From Azonexus sp. (lineage in GTDB: Bacteria > Pseudomonadota > Gammaproteobacteria > Burkholderiales > Rhodocyclaceae), in contig JAIRKE010000001.1 of assembly GCA_031260295.1 (NCBI GenBank), positions 1 to 64,000 on the forward strand: a stretch of 64,000 nt of DNA. Reading direction: 5' to 3'. The notes beneath the pieces were generated by a model, which was given only the letters and a program-made list of their open reading frames with translations, was not told where the DNA came from and ran no database searches. Below are positions 56,601 through 64,000 of this stretch, piece by piece; position 1 is the first letter of the stretch, and every line of letters begins with the position of its first letter. A program made the position numbers and the translations under genes.

Positions 56601-57127
56601 TCGATCAGGCCGCCGCGGACCGCGTATTCGCCAGGCGACACGACCTGCGTGACGTGAGCATAGCCGGCCAGTCCGACCTGGGTGCGGAACTTCTCGGCGT
56701 CGAGCTTCTGCCCCTTCCTGAATGCGAAGGTGTAGGCGGCCATGAATTCCGGTGGCGCCAAGCGGTTGACGGCGGTCGCCGCCGGCACCAGCAGGATGTC
56801 CAACTCGCCCTGCATGGCGGCCCATAGTGTTGCCAGGCGCTCGGAGACGAGATCCTGGTGCGGCGAAAAGTGGTCGTAGGGCAGAGTCTCCCAGTCCGGC
56901 AGCAGGCGCACGCGCAGTTGCGGCGCGAACCACGGTATTTCGTCGAGCAGGCGCTGGGCATCGGCGGCGCTGGCGGTAACGACGGCCAGCAAGCGGCCGG
57001 CGCCGGCGGCCGTCGCGGCCAAGATCAGGGCATCGCCGGAACCGGCCAGCGGCGGCAGATCGAGCCGATGGCCGGGCTTCGGCAGGGCCGGTAGGAAAGA
57101 GTGGGGGAGCAGGGGAGAAGCGGACAC
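53684..57127 (-). CDS. mfd: Transcription-repair coupling factor
   Basis: SF2 translocase that removes stalled RNA polymerase and recruits UvrA. 1147 residues from GTG 57127, the normal length; an open frame reaches 57214, but a TATAAT at 57161-57166 (minus strand) would place the transcript start after that. UvrB-like N-terminus (LLPDWETLPYDHFSPHQDLV), RNA-polymerase-interacting domain (VGDPVVHESHGIGRYRGLVR), Walker A LVCGDVGFGKTEVALRAAF, DEEHRFG, TLTATPIPRTLAMSM and RGRVGRSHHQAYAYLL, then the TRCF domain. Its 3' end is partly duplicated at 48057-48197. Confidence 0.97.
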   Translation of the reverse strand: MSASPLLPHSFLPALPKPGHRLDLPPLAGSGDALILAATAAGAGRLLAVVTASAADAQRLLDEIPWFAPQLRVRLLPDWETLPYDHFSPHQDLVSERLATLWAAMQGELDILLVPAATAVNRLAPPEFMAAYTFAFRKGQKLDAEKFRTQVGLAGYAHVTQVVSPGEYAVRGGLIDLFPMGAQLPYRLDLFDDEIEGIKTFDVDTQRTVYPVPEIRLLPAREFPLDEKGRTHFRQAFRERFEGDPAKSGIYKDVSTGIASAGIEYYLPLFFDATATLFDYLPQDALFVTHGDVPAAIAAFWSDTRSRYTLLQGDKGRPLLAPEELFLTDEAFFSAAKGYPRLALPERTAATAGQLPNVAIDRRAEDPLGALKQYLASSPERVLLIAETAGRRETLAAMFAEHGLAPAACADLAAFLAGDAKLALGIGPLQAGFSLEAIAFVSETELFAGSPRRNRRQAARKASFDNWLKDLTELKVGDPVVHESHGIGRYRGLVRMDLGLGEQEFLELHYTNDAKLFVPVAQLQVISRYSGADPDAAPLHTLGSEQWEKAKRKAAEQARDTAAELLALYAARAARQGHAFAFKDSDYEAFADGFSFEETADQAAAIAAVIEDMKSGKPMDRLVCGDVGFGKTEVALRAAFCAVAGGKQVAVLCPTTLLCEQHYQTFVNRFADWPVRIAEISRFKTAKESAQALKELADGQIDIIIGTHKLIGKEVRFGRLGLVVIDEEHRFGVRQKETLKAMRAEVDVLTLTATPIPRTLAMSMEGLRDFSVIATAPQKRLAIKTFVSRLSDGIIREAVLRELKRGGQVYFLHNEVDTIANMRDRLEKLVPEARIVIGHGQMNERELERVMRDFTGQRANLLLCTTIIETGIDNPHANTILINRAEKFGLAQLHQLRGRVGRSHHQAYAYLLVQDDKTMTKQAKQRLEAIQLMEELGSGFFLAMHDLEIRGAGEVLGDNQSGEMQEVGFNMYAEMLNRAVAHLKQGKVLETADLTQPIGVSGEINLRTPALLPDAYCPDVHERLTLYKRLANCESSTDIDMLQEELIDRFGELPLQAQSLLATHRLRLLVKPLLIAKLDATHDQVTIQFSPEFTRNPPIEPIKIIHLIQKNRSYKLAGQDKISLLRHCPGLNDKVAAVKEMVRELTR

Positions 57128-57238
57128 GGCGGAGCGGGTGCTGCGGCTGGCGGGGGAGGGATTATAGCCGCTGCCCAATTTACTACTACACACCCGCAGG
57201 AACATGGTTGACAATAGGCTCAGGAGGAAACCATCACC

Positions 57239-58903
57239 ATGCCCCCCCTCGCTGCGGACACCGAACCCACCTCTGCGCCCCCAGTGGATCTGCTGTCAGG
57301 ACTGGTTTTTGTGCAGGATGGAAAAACCGTTCTGGCCAGTTTTGAACCTGCCACGCTTCCTCCCGAAACTTCCCAGACCGCGCTGACGACGGCCGTTGCC
57401 TCTGCCTTGGACCGTGCTGGTTTTGGCGCTTGCCGGGTCAGGGATGAGGCGCTTGTCGAGCTATCTCGAACGATAAGCGCGGGGCATCCCGTGGCGGCCT
57501 TTCCGGTAGCCGATGTCCTCGATGGCGAGGTATCGCTGACCTTTGACGCGGACCTCATGACTGCCACGTTGACGATCTTTCCGCCTCGGGGGGGCGATCC
57601 GGTTGATGAAAATGCCATTCACCGTGCCCTGGCCGAGCACAATGTCGTCTATGGCGTCGATGACGAAGCGATTCGCCAAGCCATCGCCTCGGCAGCAACG
57701 GGAACAGAGGGCGGAATCGTGGTCGCCCGTGGCAAAAAACCGGCGCACGGCCAGGATGGCCGTTTGCAATTGCTGCTGGAGATACGCTCGCGCGTGCCGC
57801 AGATCGATAGCAGTGGCCGGGTGGATTACCGCAATCTGGGCGACATCTTGACCGTCCAGGCTGGCACCCCGCTGCTGCGGCGAATTCACGCCACCCATGG
57901 CGAAGCGGGAAAAACCATTACCGGCCGCGATATTCCCGCCAAAAAGGGCAAGGATGTTGCCTTCTCGCACAAACTGGAAGGCGTATCCATTAACCCGAAA
58001 AACCTCGATGAATTGATCGCCGCGCAAGGCGGCCAGCCGGTCGAAGTGCTTGGCGGGGTAATGGTCGAGCCGACGTTTCAGTCGAAAAACGTCAATATCG
58101 CCACGGGAAATGTCGTTTTTGAAGGCTCGGTGACCATCGATGGCGATGTGCAGGCGGGCATGACCGTCAAGGCTGGCGGCGACATCGAAATCGGCGGCAC
58201 GGTCGAAGACGCCACGCTGGAGGCGGGCGGCAATATCCGAATCAAGGGGGGCGTAGTCGGTTCACTGGGCCACCCGGAAGCCGAACCCCGGCATATCCGT
58301 TGCAAAGGCAGTTTTTCGGCTGCGTTCGTACAACAGGCGGCCATTGACGCAGGGGAGGCCATCCTCATCGACGACTTTGCCATGTTGTGCCATCTCACTG
58401 CCGGGCAGCGGATCGTGATCGGCGATAAAAAACGCGGACTGCTGATTGGCGGCGTAGCGCGAGCAGGGATATTGGTCAAGGCCAGAGTGATTGGTTCGGC
58501 CGCCCAGACCGAAACCCGCATCGAAGTCGGCGACACACAGGAATTTCACAAGGAGCGGGATGCGATTGCCCACGTCCAGTCAGAAAAATCCGCACAACTC
58601 GGCAAGCTGGTGCAGTTAATGGCCGTCGGCAAAAAACAGCCAGAGCGCATGCCGCCGGGATTTATCGAAAAAGCCGAATCCAGCCGTCTGCATCTGCTTG
58701 AGGAACTGGAAGAACTAGGGCAACGCGCCGACTTGCTGCAACAACAGATGGATTTGGCCGCAACGGCCAAGGTAGAGATCGAATCAGGCGTTTTTGAAGG
58801 GGTGGTGATCCGGTGCGCAGGACAGATCTACCGGGTCAATGATCCGCGAAATCATGGCATGGTATTCGCGTTGGACGGAGAGGGAGGGTTGTCCTGGCGT
58901 TGA
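57239..58903 (+). CDS. DUF342 (FapA-like) domain protein
   Basis: 554 residues. FapA/DUF342 polymer-binding-like protein: a beta-helical core with repeated short Gly-rich strands (NVVFEGSVTIDGDVQAGMTV, AGGDIEIGGTVEDATLEAGG, GNIRIKGGVVGS) in about 270-370, flanked by N-terminal alpha/beta parts (GTPLLRRIHATHGEAGKTIT, GRDIPAKKGKD) and a C-terminal coiled coil (about 430-505). Members influence flagellar assembly or cell-surface regulation; no flagellar genes are nearby. AGGAGG Shine-Dalgarno at 57222-57227. Divergent from mfd and convergent with the glnD fragment. Confidence 0.9.
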   Translation: MPPLAADTEPTSAPPVDLLSGLVFVQDGKTVLASFEPATLPPETSQTALTTAVASALDRAGFGACRVRDEALVELSRTISAGHPVAAFPVADVLDGEVSLTFDADLMTATLTIFPPRGGDPVDENAIHRALAEHNVVYGVDDEAIRQAIASAATGTEGGIVVARGKKPAHGQDGRLQLLLEIRSRVPQIDSSGRVDYRNLGDILTVQAGTPLLRRIHATHGEAGKTITGRDIPAKKGKDVAFSHKLEGVSINPKNLDELIAAQGGQPVEVLGGVMVEPTFQSKNVNIATGNVVFEGSVTIDGDVQAGMTVKAGGDIEIGGTVEDATLEAGGNIRIKGGVVGSLGHPEAEPRHIRCKGSFSAAFVQQAAIDAGEAILIDDFAMLCHLTAGQRIVIGDKKRGLLIGGVARAGILVKARVIGSAAQTETRIEVGDTQEFHKERDAIAHVQSEKSAQLGKLVQLMAVGKKQPERMPPGFIEKAESSRLHLLEELEELGQRADLLQQQMDLAATAKVEIESGVFEGVVIRCAGQIYRVNDPRNHGMVFALDGEGGLSWR

Positions 58904-58945
58904 GCCGGGCAACTGGCCGGGTAGCTCATTCGGTAAATTCCAGGC

Positions 58946-59030
58946 TCAAACCTTGAGCCGCTCCATCAGTTCGGTTTCCAGGCGGATGCGGCTGGCGCTC
59001 TCGTGCAGGTCGCCGCCGCTGATCAGGATG
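58946..59030 (-). pseudogene. Displaced 3'-terminal fragment of glnD
   Basis: On the minus strand this reads [20 protein letters not shown] then LMERLKV and stop, against [27 protein letters not shown] in the intact glnD at 62956. By hand 24 of 27 residues and 75 of 83 bases agree, without gaps. Similarity ends sharply at about 59030, inside the last codons of the malonyl-CoA decarboxylase gene, whose TGA lies within the fragment. No start codon. It is the left edge of island 2; see findings. Confidence 0.9.
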
Positions 59031-60426
59031 TTGCCGCGCCCTTGGCGGCGCGGCGTACGTTGGCGCTCTGATCGATTTTTCCTTCCTGCAACAAAGCCTC
59101 GATATTGCGTTCGATATTGTCCGGATCGTAGAGATAATTCACCATCATCCCGTAGGACTGCGCCAGCCCTTTCTCGGACGTATCGCCGAGATAATTGAGC
59201 CGCTCGACGCGGGCGCCGTTGCCGAGATGGAAGCTCGCCACCGGATCAAGCGGACGCTCGCCTTTTTCCGGCGCGATCCTTTTTGCATTGACCAGATAAT
59301 TTGCCGCCAGCCTGGTCAGCGGCGTTTGCAGCAGACGTTTGAGTCGCTCGTCCTCGAACCAGCGCGGCCTCTCCAACAGCGCGGCCAGCGCCTCGCGCTG
59401 CGCCTCGATCTCCACGGCTTTGGCGATGCGCGCCAGTTCGCTGTCGTCGATCGCGTGCCGCCATGCCGCCTCGTTGTTTTGCGCCCAGCGGCGCAAGCCC
59501 GGCAGCGGCGACAAGGTGGCAAAGGTCGACAGGCGCGGCAGGTCTTGTTGCAGATCGTCGATCACCCGTTTCAGCAAAAAATGGCCGAAACTGACGCCGC
59601 GCAAACCCGTTTGCGTATTCGAAATGGAATAGAAAATCGCGGTGTTAGCGCGTCGGACATCGAAAATTGGCGCCTGCTCGTCGAGCAGGCTCTGCACGTT
59701 GTCGGCGAGATCGTTGACCAGCGCGACTTCCACGAAGATCAAGGGATCATCCGGCATGCGCGGATGAAAAAAGCCGTAGCAGCGGCGGTCGGAATCGAGA
59801 CGGTTCTTGAGATCGGCCCAGGAGCGGATTTCATGCACGGCTTCGTAGCGGATCAGCGTTTCCAGAACTGCCGCCGGCGTGTGCCAGGTCAGGCGCTTCA
59901 ATTCGAGAAAACCGACATCGAACCAGGCGCCAAAACGGTTTTCCAGCTCGCGGTCGAGCGCCGCCAGCGCTGGATCGTTTTTCATGTAACGCAACAGATC
60001 GCTACGCAGATCGACGAGGAATTTGACTCCCTGCGGCAGCGCGTTGAACTGCGTCAGAATGCGCAGCCGGGGGGAACGCAGCGCCGCCCGCAATGCCGCC
60101 TCGGCGTTCCACTGCGCCGGGGTGCCAGACGCCTGCTGCCATGCATTGTGCGCCGCCTCGACTTTTTTCGGGTCGGGGCCGAATTCATGCACGATCAGGC
60201 TGAGAAAATTTTTGCGCCCCGCATCGCCAAGCTTCATATAAATCTCGCCCAGCCGTGCGGCGCGCTGCCGCGTCGACACCTCGCCGCCAAGATTGGCGGC
60301 GCAATCGTGCAGCAAGGCGAGAATTTTCTGGGTTTCCTTGTCGCTCAACTCCGCCTTTTCCGGCGCGGCATGCGTCCACAGTTTCCTGACCTGGGAGAGG
60401 CCACGCTTCATCAGATCTTTCGGCAT
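59023..60426 (-). CDS. Malonyl-CoA decarboxylase
   Basis: Converts malonyl-CoA to acetyl-CoA and CO2. 467 residues of the MCD family: helical N-terminal domain (about 1-150), then a GNAT-like catalytic domain with FVEVALVNDLADNVQSLL, FYSISNTQTGLRGVSFGHFL (catalytic Ser/Thr region) and SFHLGNGARVERLNYLGDTS followed by GLAQSYGMMVNYLYD (catalytic His and Tyr). The last residues RAAKGAATS run into the duplicated glnD end, so its C-terminus may have been set by that junction. Stands alone: no malonate transporter or synthetase nearby. Confidence 0.94.
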   Translation of the reverse strand: MPKDLMKRGLSQVRKLWTHAAPEKAELSDKETQKILALLHDCAANLGGEVSTRQRAARLGEIYMKLGDAGRKNFLSLIVHEFGPDPKKVEAAHNAWQQASGTPAQWNAEAALRAALRSPRLRILTQFNALPQGVKFLVDLRSDLLRYMKNDPALAALDRELENRFGAWFDVGFLELKRLTWHTPAAVLETLIRYEAVHEIRSWADLKNRLDSDRRCYGFFHPRMPDDPLIFVEVALVNDLADNVQSLLDEQAPIFDVRRANTAIFYSISNTQTGLRGVSFGHFLLKRVIDDLQQDLPRLSTFATLSPLPGLRRWAQNNEAAWRHAIDDSELARIAKAVEIEAQREALAALLERPRWFEDERLKRLLQTPLTRLAANYLVNAKRIAPEKGERPLDPVASFHLGNGARVERLNYLGDTSEKGLAQSYGMMVNYLYDPDNIERNIEALLQEGKIDQSANVRRAAKGAATS

Positions 60427-60563
60427 TTGTCTTTATCCTCTAGCGCAATCGACGTCTTTATGCAAACGCCGGAACGAACGGACCGGCTCCTGTTCGAAGA
60501 TAACCCAGAAGAAGCTTCCTTCGAGCACTCCGACGCGCGCATCCGAGTGTTTTTGACAGAGCC

Positions 60564-60605
60564 TTGACGGAGTATATTGTGTTAATGATAATTATTCTCA
60601 TTAAC
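60564..60605 (+). promoter_or_regulatory. Promoter with Fur box before the outer-membrane protein gene
   Basis: TGATAATTATTCTCA (60586-60600) matches the 7-1-7 Fur core at 14 of 15 positions and lies within a 25-bp palindrome (GTTAATGA...TCATTAAC, 60581-60605). It covers a promoter TTGACG (60564-60569), 18 bases, GATAAT (60588-60593). Iron-replete Fur should repress the gene that follows. Confidence 0.85.
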
Positions 60606-60622
60606 ATCAAGGGAGGTGCCCA

Positions 60623-61408
60623 ATGTCCCGCTTCGCTTGCAAGCGCTCCGTGCTTTTCTCTTTCGCCATGTCAGCTGCGTTTTCGGCATCGGCCATGCTG
60701 CCGTTGATCACCGATGACGCGGAGACGCAAGGTTCCGGCGGGCATCAACTCGAAGTGGCATACGACTGGAGCCGTAGTCGTTGGAGCGGGGAGAGCGAAC
60801 GAGTGGATTCCGTGCCATTGACCTATACCTATGGGTTGAAGGATGCCGTCGATATTTTTGTCGGTACCGACTACTCGATCATCCGGGCTCCCGGGAATCG
60901 CGCGCGCGGTTTTGGTAACACGGGAATTGGCCTCAAGTGGCGGTTTTTCGAAAACGAGGCTTCCGGCGTCAGCCTGGCCGTCAAGCCGGACGTGCTGATT
61001 CCCGTCGGCTCGCGGCGTGAGGAAAAGGGATTGGGTACCGGCCGGACTTCCGGTCACCTGACTCTGATCCTCAGCCAGAACCTGCCGTTCGGTGCGGTGC
61101 ATTTCAATGCCGGAGCCGGGTACGACCGTTTCCGCTACCGTCATTCGAACGACAACCAAAGGAACCGGCACTTCTCCGTGGCACCCATCTGGGATCTTTC
61201 AGGGCGCTGGAAGCTGGCAATGGACATGGGCATCGATCTGTCCTGCTCCGGCGGCGACACGGTGCGTTCGAAGTATGCCGAAATAGCCGCCATCCATTCG
61301 CCGAGCCCAAACCTCGACCTAGCGATCAGCTACATCCGGACGGTTGGCAGCGAGTACCCGGAATCGACGACTCACCAAGTGGTATCCGGAGTGACCTGGC
61401 GGTTTTGA
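60623..61408 (+). CDS. Iron-regulated outer-membrane beta-barrel protein of unknown function
   Basis: 261 residues. Signal peptide (RSVLFSFAMSAAFSASAM) followed by a barrel-like sequence of alternating strands: GGHQLEVAYDWSRSRWSG, SVPLTYTYGLKDAVDIFVG, GFGNTGIGLKWRFFENEASG, ending THQVVSGVTWRF with the terminal aromatic typical of outer-membrane barrels. About ten to twelve strands, like the MetA-pathway phenol-degradation/transporter-like group. AGGGAGG Shine-Dalgarno before ATG 60623. The strong Fur box suggests a role in metal or iron-limited conditions. Not a TonB receptor: no plug domain, too short. Confidence 0.82.
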   Translation: MSRFACKRSVLFSFAMSAAFSASAMLPLITDDAETQGSGGHQLEVAYDWSRSRWSGESERVDSVPLTYTYGLKDAVDIFVGTDYSIIRAPGNRARGFGNTGIGLKWRFFENEASGVSLAVKPDVLIPVGSRREEKGLGTGRTSGHLTLILSQNLPFGAVHFNAGAGYDRFRYRHSNDNQRNRHFSVAPIWDLSGRWKLAMDMGIDLSCSGGDTVRSKYAEIAAIHSPSPNLDLAISYIRTVGSEYPESTTHQVVSGVTWRF

Positions 61409-61448
61409 GTTTTTGCCGGAAGACAAGATCGATCCGGGGCGCTGCGGA

Positions 61449-62900
61449 TCAGGGCACGCTGTCTCGCGGCGGCGGCTCGTTGCCTGCCGCCGCCAGTCGC
61501 CGTCCGATGGCTTCGAGGTGCGGGCGGATCGCCTCGCCCTCGGACATTTGCGGTTCCGACAGGGTGTAGTCTTCTTCCCGCTCGCGCGCCTCCACCGTGC
61601 GGCGCGCCTGTTCGAAAGCGGCGGTGAAGGAATGGGTGTGGCGCAGCGCCTCGTCGAAATAGGCGCGGCCGAAGAAGGTCCAGTCCGCCTCATGGCTGCA
61701 TCCATGCGAATTGCGGTCGGCGCGGGCGGCACTGATGACCAGGGTGTGCGGGTCGGACAGGGGCTCGATGAAGCCGCCCGAATAACAGGCCGAAACAACG
61801 ACGACGCGGTTCTTGATGCCGGCGGCGTCGAGCAGTTCGCGCAGGCGTTGCGGCGTCAGTTCGTCGAATTTAAACGGCCATAGGCTCAGCGTGAAATGGA
61901 ATTCCGAAGAACCGTGCGAAGTCATGAAAAGGAACAGCACGTCCTTGTTCTGGTCCATCCGGCTTCCGATTGCCTTGAGCGCGTGTTCCAGCGCCGTGAC
62001 GCTGGCGACGGGGCGTTCCAGCACGGTGGCCGGATTGTTGACCAGCACGATGCTGCGTCCGGCGGTGCCGAAGCGTTCTTTGAACAAGGTTTCCACGCCC
62101 AGGACTTCACGCAGGAAAACGTCCTGGCCCGCATCGCCGCCGAAGGCGAGCAGATACAACTCTGGCACCTCCGGGCGGCTGGGCTGCACCTCCGCGAGCG
62201 CTTTTTCCAGCAGTTCCGGTTGGTGGTAGAGGATGGCTTCGCCACGGGTCAATTGCCAGCGGTCGCTGTAGGAAGATTCGCTGTCGCTGTAACTGTAACT
62301 GGGTTGCCACAGCCTGATCTCCGTCATGGCAAACCACATCGAGCCTGCCGAGAAAGCGCCAAGGAGGAGCGAGGCGAGGAGATATCTCGGCCAGGTCAGC
62401 CGGTAGATCCACCACAGGGCAGCGTACACGGCTGACAGATACCAGAGCAGCAGCGCGCAACAGATGCCCACGAGCAGCCAGTAGATAGGGACCTGTTCGT
62501 CGAACCAGGGCGCGGTCGGATCGATAAGAAAGACAAGCGGCGTTAGCATGAGAGCGCAGCACAGGGCCAGCGCCAGGGTCGCCACCATTCCTTCGAGGAC
62601 TCCGGCTGGCGCATCCTCCTTCTGCATTCGCGCGTAGCACCACATGCACAGCAGCAACAGCGGCATCCACCAGAGCTGGTAAGGCAATGCCTGGAGGTTG
62701 AATTCGCCGTCCCATCCCACTTGCTGGAGGTCGTAGATCAAGCCGATCAAGACGCCCAACAGCCACAACCAGACGATTTGCGGCACCGATGCGCGCAGAC
62801 GGTTGACCGCGTTTTTCCGGAATAGAAAAAACCCGATGCCGGCGCGCAGATTGCTCACCAGATCGCGTAGCGCGACGTTGATTACTGTTGGGGGCAACAT
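61449..62900 (-). CDS. Membrane-anchored C13 (legumain/caspase-like) cysteine peptidase
   Basis: 483 residues from ATG 62900 (GAAAGGA upstream). About five transmembrane helices fill residues 25-190 (VWLWLLGVLIGLIYDL, ALALCCALMLTPLVFLI, LLVGICCALLLWYLSAVY, LLASLLLGAFSAGSMWF). A peptidase C13 domain follows (about 240-480): LYLLAFGGDAGQDVFLREVL, catalytic His in LFLFMTSHGSSEFHFTL and catalytic Cys in VVVVSACYSGGFIEPLSD. The domain would face the periplasm or cytoplasm depending on helix count. Substrate and role are unknown; bacterial C13 members are candidates for regulated proteolysis. Last gene of island 2, next to glnD. Confidence 0.88.
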   Translation of the reverse strand: MLPPTVINVALRDLVSNLRAGIGFFLFRKNAVNRLRASVPQIVWLWLLGVLIGLIYDLQQVGWDGEFNLQALPYQLWWMPLLLLCMWCYARMQKEDAPAGVLEGMVATLALALCCALMLTPLVFLIDPTAPWFDEQVPIYWLLVGICCALLLWYLSAVYAALWWIYRLTWPRYLLASLLLGAFSAGSMWFAMTEIRLWQPSYSYSDSESSYSDRWQLTRGEAILYHQPELLEKALAEVQPSRPEVPELYLLAFGGDAGQDVFLREVLGVETLFKERFGTAGRSIVLVNNPATVLERPVASVTALEHALKAIGSRMDQNKDVLFLFMTSHGSSEFHFTLSLWPFKFDELTPQRLRELLDAAGIKNRVVVVSACYSGGFIEPLSDPHTLVISAARADRNSHGCSHEADWTFFGRAYFDEALRHTHSFTAAFEQARRTVEAREREEDYTLSEPQMSEGEAIRPHLEAIGRRLAAAGNEPPPRDSVP

Positions 62901-62955
62901 TGCCGTCCTTTCTCTATGCATATTTCCCTTTTTTTGCCGGATACCACAGCCGGGA

Positions 62956-64000
62956 TCAGATTTTGAGCCGCTCCATCAATTCCGTTTCCAGCCGGATGCG
63001 GCTGGCGCTGTCGTGGAGGTCGCCGCCGCTGATCAGGAAAACGTCCTCGGCCCGTTCGCCGAGCGTGGCGATCTTGGCCGTTTCCAGATTGGCACCATGC
63101 TGGGCCAGGATGGCGGCCACCGTGTACAGCAGGCCGGGACGGTCGGCGGCGACCAGCGAGAGGATGTAGTTGTCGCCGCGCTCGTCCTCGATGATCCGGG
63201 CTTCCGGCTTGATCGGGAAATGCTTGACCTGGCGCGACAGCAGTTTGGTCGGCGGCACGTCCGGCGGCCCCTGCCGGATCAGTCGTTGCTCCAGTTCGTG
63301 CTCAATGTAGGCGACCATCTCGCGGTGGGTGTCGCGTTCGAACACGTCGAGCACGACAAAGCTGTCGAGCGCGTAGCCGTGCGCGGTGGTGTGGATTTTG
63401 GCATCGACGATGCTGTAGCCGGCGCGGGCGAAGAAGCCGACGATGCGGGCGAACAGGTCGGGCTGGTCCTTGGTGTAGACCATCACTTGCATGCTGCCGT
63501 CCAGGTGCAGGCGGGCGCGGACGACCGGCTGGTTGTTGTGGATGCGGTAATACAGCGAACGCGTGTGCCAGGCGATTTCCTCGGCCGAATGGCGCAGGAA
63601 ATAGACGGTATCGAGCTGCTTCCACAGCCGTTCATGCACGGTGGCGGAGAGCGCGAAGTAGCGCAGCAGGCGCATCGCCTCGGTCTGGCGCTCGGCAATC
63701 ACGCCGTGGGCCGGCGGCACTTCGCCCTGGTGCAGGGTGTACAAGGTCAGATAGTAGAGATCGGCCAGCAGCCGGCCTTTCCACTGATTCCAGACCTTCG
63801 GGCTGGTGCCGCGGATATCGGCATGGGTCAGTAGGTAGAGCGCCGTCAGGTGGCGAACGTCGCCGACTCGGCGGGCGAAGCTGGCGATGACCTCGGGGTC
63901 GCTGAGGTCTTCCTTCTGGGCAATCTGCGACATGACCAGATGATTTCTGACCAGCCACACGACCAGTTCGCTGTCTTCGCCGGCCAGGCTGTGTTGTTCG
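62956..64000 (-). CDS. glnD: Bifunctional uridylyltransferase/uridylyl-removing enzyme, C-terminal part (partial)
   Basis: Nitrogen sensor that modifies PII proteins. The start lies beyond the window; about 348 residues are seen. They include the end of the HD-domain part ([40 protein letters not shown]) and two ACT domains ([40 protein letters not shown]) that bind glutamine. It ends [11 protein letters not shown]. Intact at its 3' end, yet the last ~27 codons are repeated at 58946-59030 across island 2. Confidence 0.95.
   Translation of the reverse strand, partial: EQHSLAGEDSELVVWLVRNHLVMSQIAQKEDLSDPEVIASFARRVGDVRHLTALYLLTHADIRGTSPKVWNQWKGRLLADLYYLTLYTLHQGEVPPAHGVIAERQTEAMRLLRYFALSATVHERLWKQLDTVYFLRHSAEEIAWHTRSLYYRIHNNQPVVRARLHLDGSMQVMVYTKDQPDLFARIVGFFARAGYSIVDAKIHTTAHGYALDSFVVLDVFERDTHREMVAYIEHELEQRLIRQGPPDVPPTKLLSRQVKHFPIKPEARIIEDERGDNYILSLVAADRPGLLYTVAAILAQHGANLETAKIATLGERAEDVFLISGGDLHDSASRIRLETELMERLKI

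Overview
The window is a GC-rich chromosomal segment of a betaproteobacterium, most likely Rhodocyclales (Dechloromonas/Azonexus/Accumulibacter-like). This rests on gene content and order: pheT-ihfA-merR, surE-pcm-nlpD-rpoS, cysE-iscRSUA-hscBA-fdx-iscX, glrK-qseG-glrR, and mfd near serB. It is almost fully coding, with many ATGA-type stop/start overlaps. Two tRNA genes (Pro-GGG and Ser-GCT) are present; there is no rRNA, CRISPR array, intact insertion sequence or integrase.

Layout. 1-1.8 kb: the 3' part of pheT, ihfA, a MerR regulator and tRNA-Pro. 1.9-5.4 kb: an H-NS-like protein, then the overlapping surE-pcm-nlpD-rpoS stress operon. 5.4-10.3 kb (minus): mltB and a moxR-DUF58-transglutaminase operon. 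10.4-18.2 kb: a deacetylase-family enzyme, aspartokinase, tRNA-Ser, an aldo/keto reductase, an ATP/ADP-translocase-like carrier, tag, an FMN reductase, a periplasmic rhodanese and an acetate-type transporter. 18.3-23.4 kb (minus): a MarR-controlled efflux operon (outer-membrane factor, MarR, FUSC pump, DUF1656, membrane-fusion protein) with an AT-rich palindrome upstream. 23.6-29.2 kb: yaeQ, rlhA, a methyltransferase, a small unknown gene and ettA. 29.4-32.8 kb: the glrK-qseG-glrR two-component operon. 32.8-40.8 kb: a free-standing lipoyl-domain protein, then cysE and the complete isc operon with two consecutive cysteine desulfurases. 40.9-46.6 kb: a J-domain/DUF898 fusion, an M48 protease, a broken SulP transporter, aqpZ and serB with a GFA-family gene. 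47-64 kb: aroG, mfd and glnD, with two accessory islands between them.

Regulation. Three sites resembling the type 1 IscR box are visible: two overlap the iscR promoter and one overlaps the cysE promoter. Fe-S assembly and cysteine supply therefore probably share one Fe-S-sensing repressor. A near-perfect Fur box precedes an outer-membrane protein gene at 60.6 kb.

Most notable. Two accessory islands share one architecture. Island 1 (about 48.2-53.7 kb: DUF1015, a 13-repeat Sel1 protein, VapBC) lies just downstream of intact mfd, and its far end carries a second, truncated copy of the last ~44 codons of mfd, whose stop overlaps the aroG start. Island 2 (about 59.0-62.95 kb: malonyl-CoA decarboxylase, a Fur-box outer-membrane protein, a membrane-bound C13 peptidase) lies just downstream of glnD, and its far end carries a second copy of the last ~27 codons of glnD. 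Both copies are in the same orientation as the intact gene and keep frame and stop. This is the pattern expected when DNA integrates at, or by single crossover in, the 3' end of a core gene, but no recombinase is present. Function assignments come from reading the translated sequences by eye; no database search was run.
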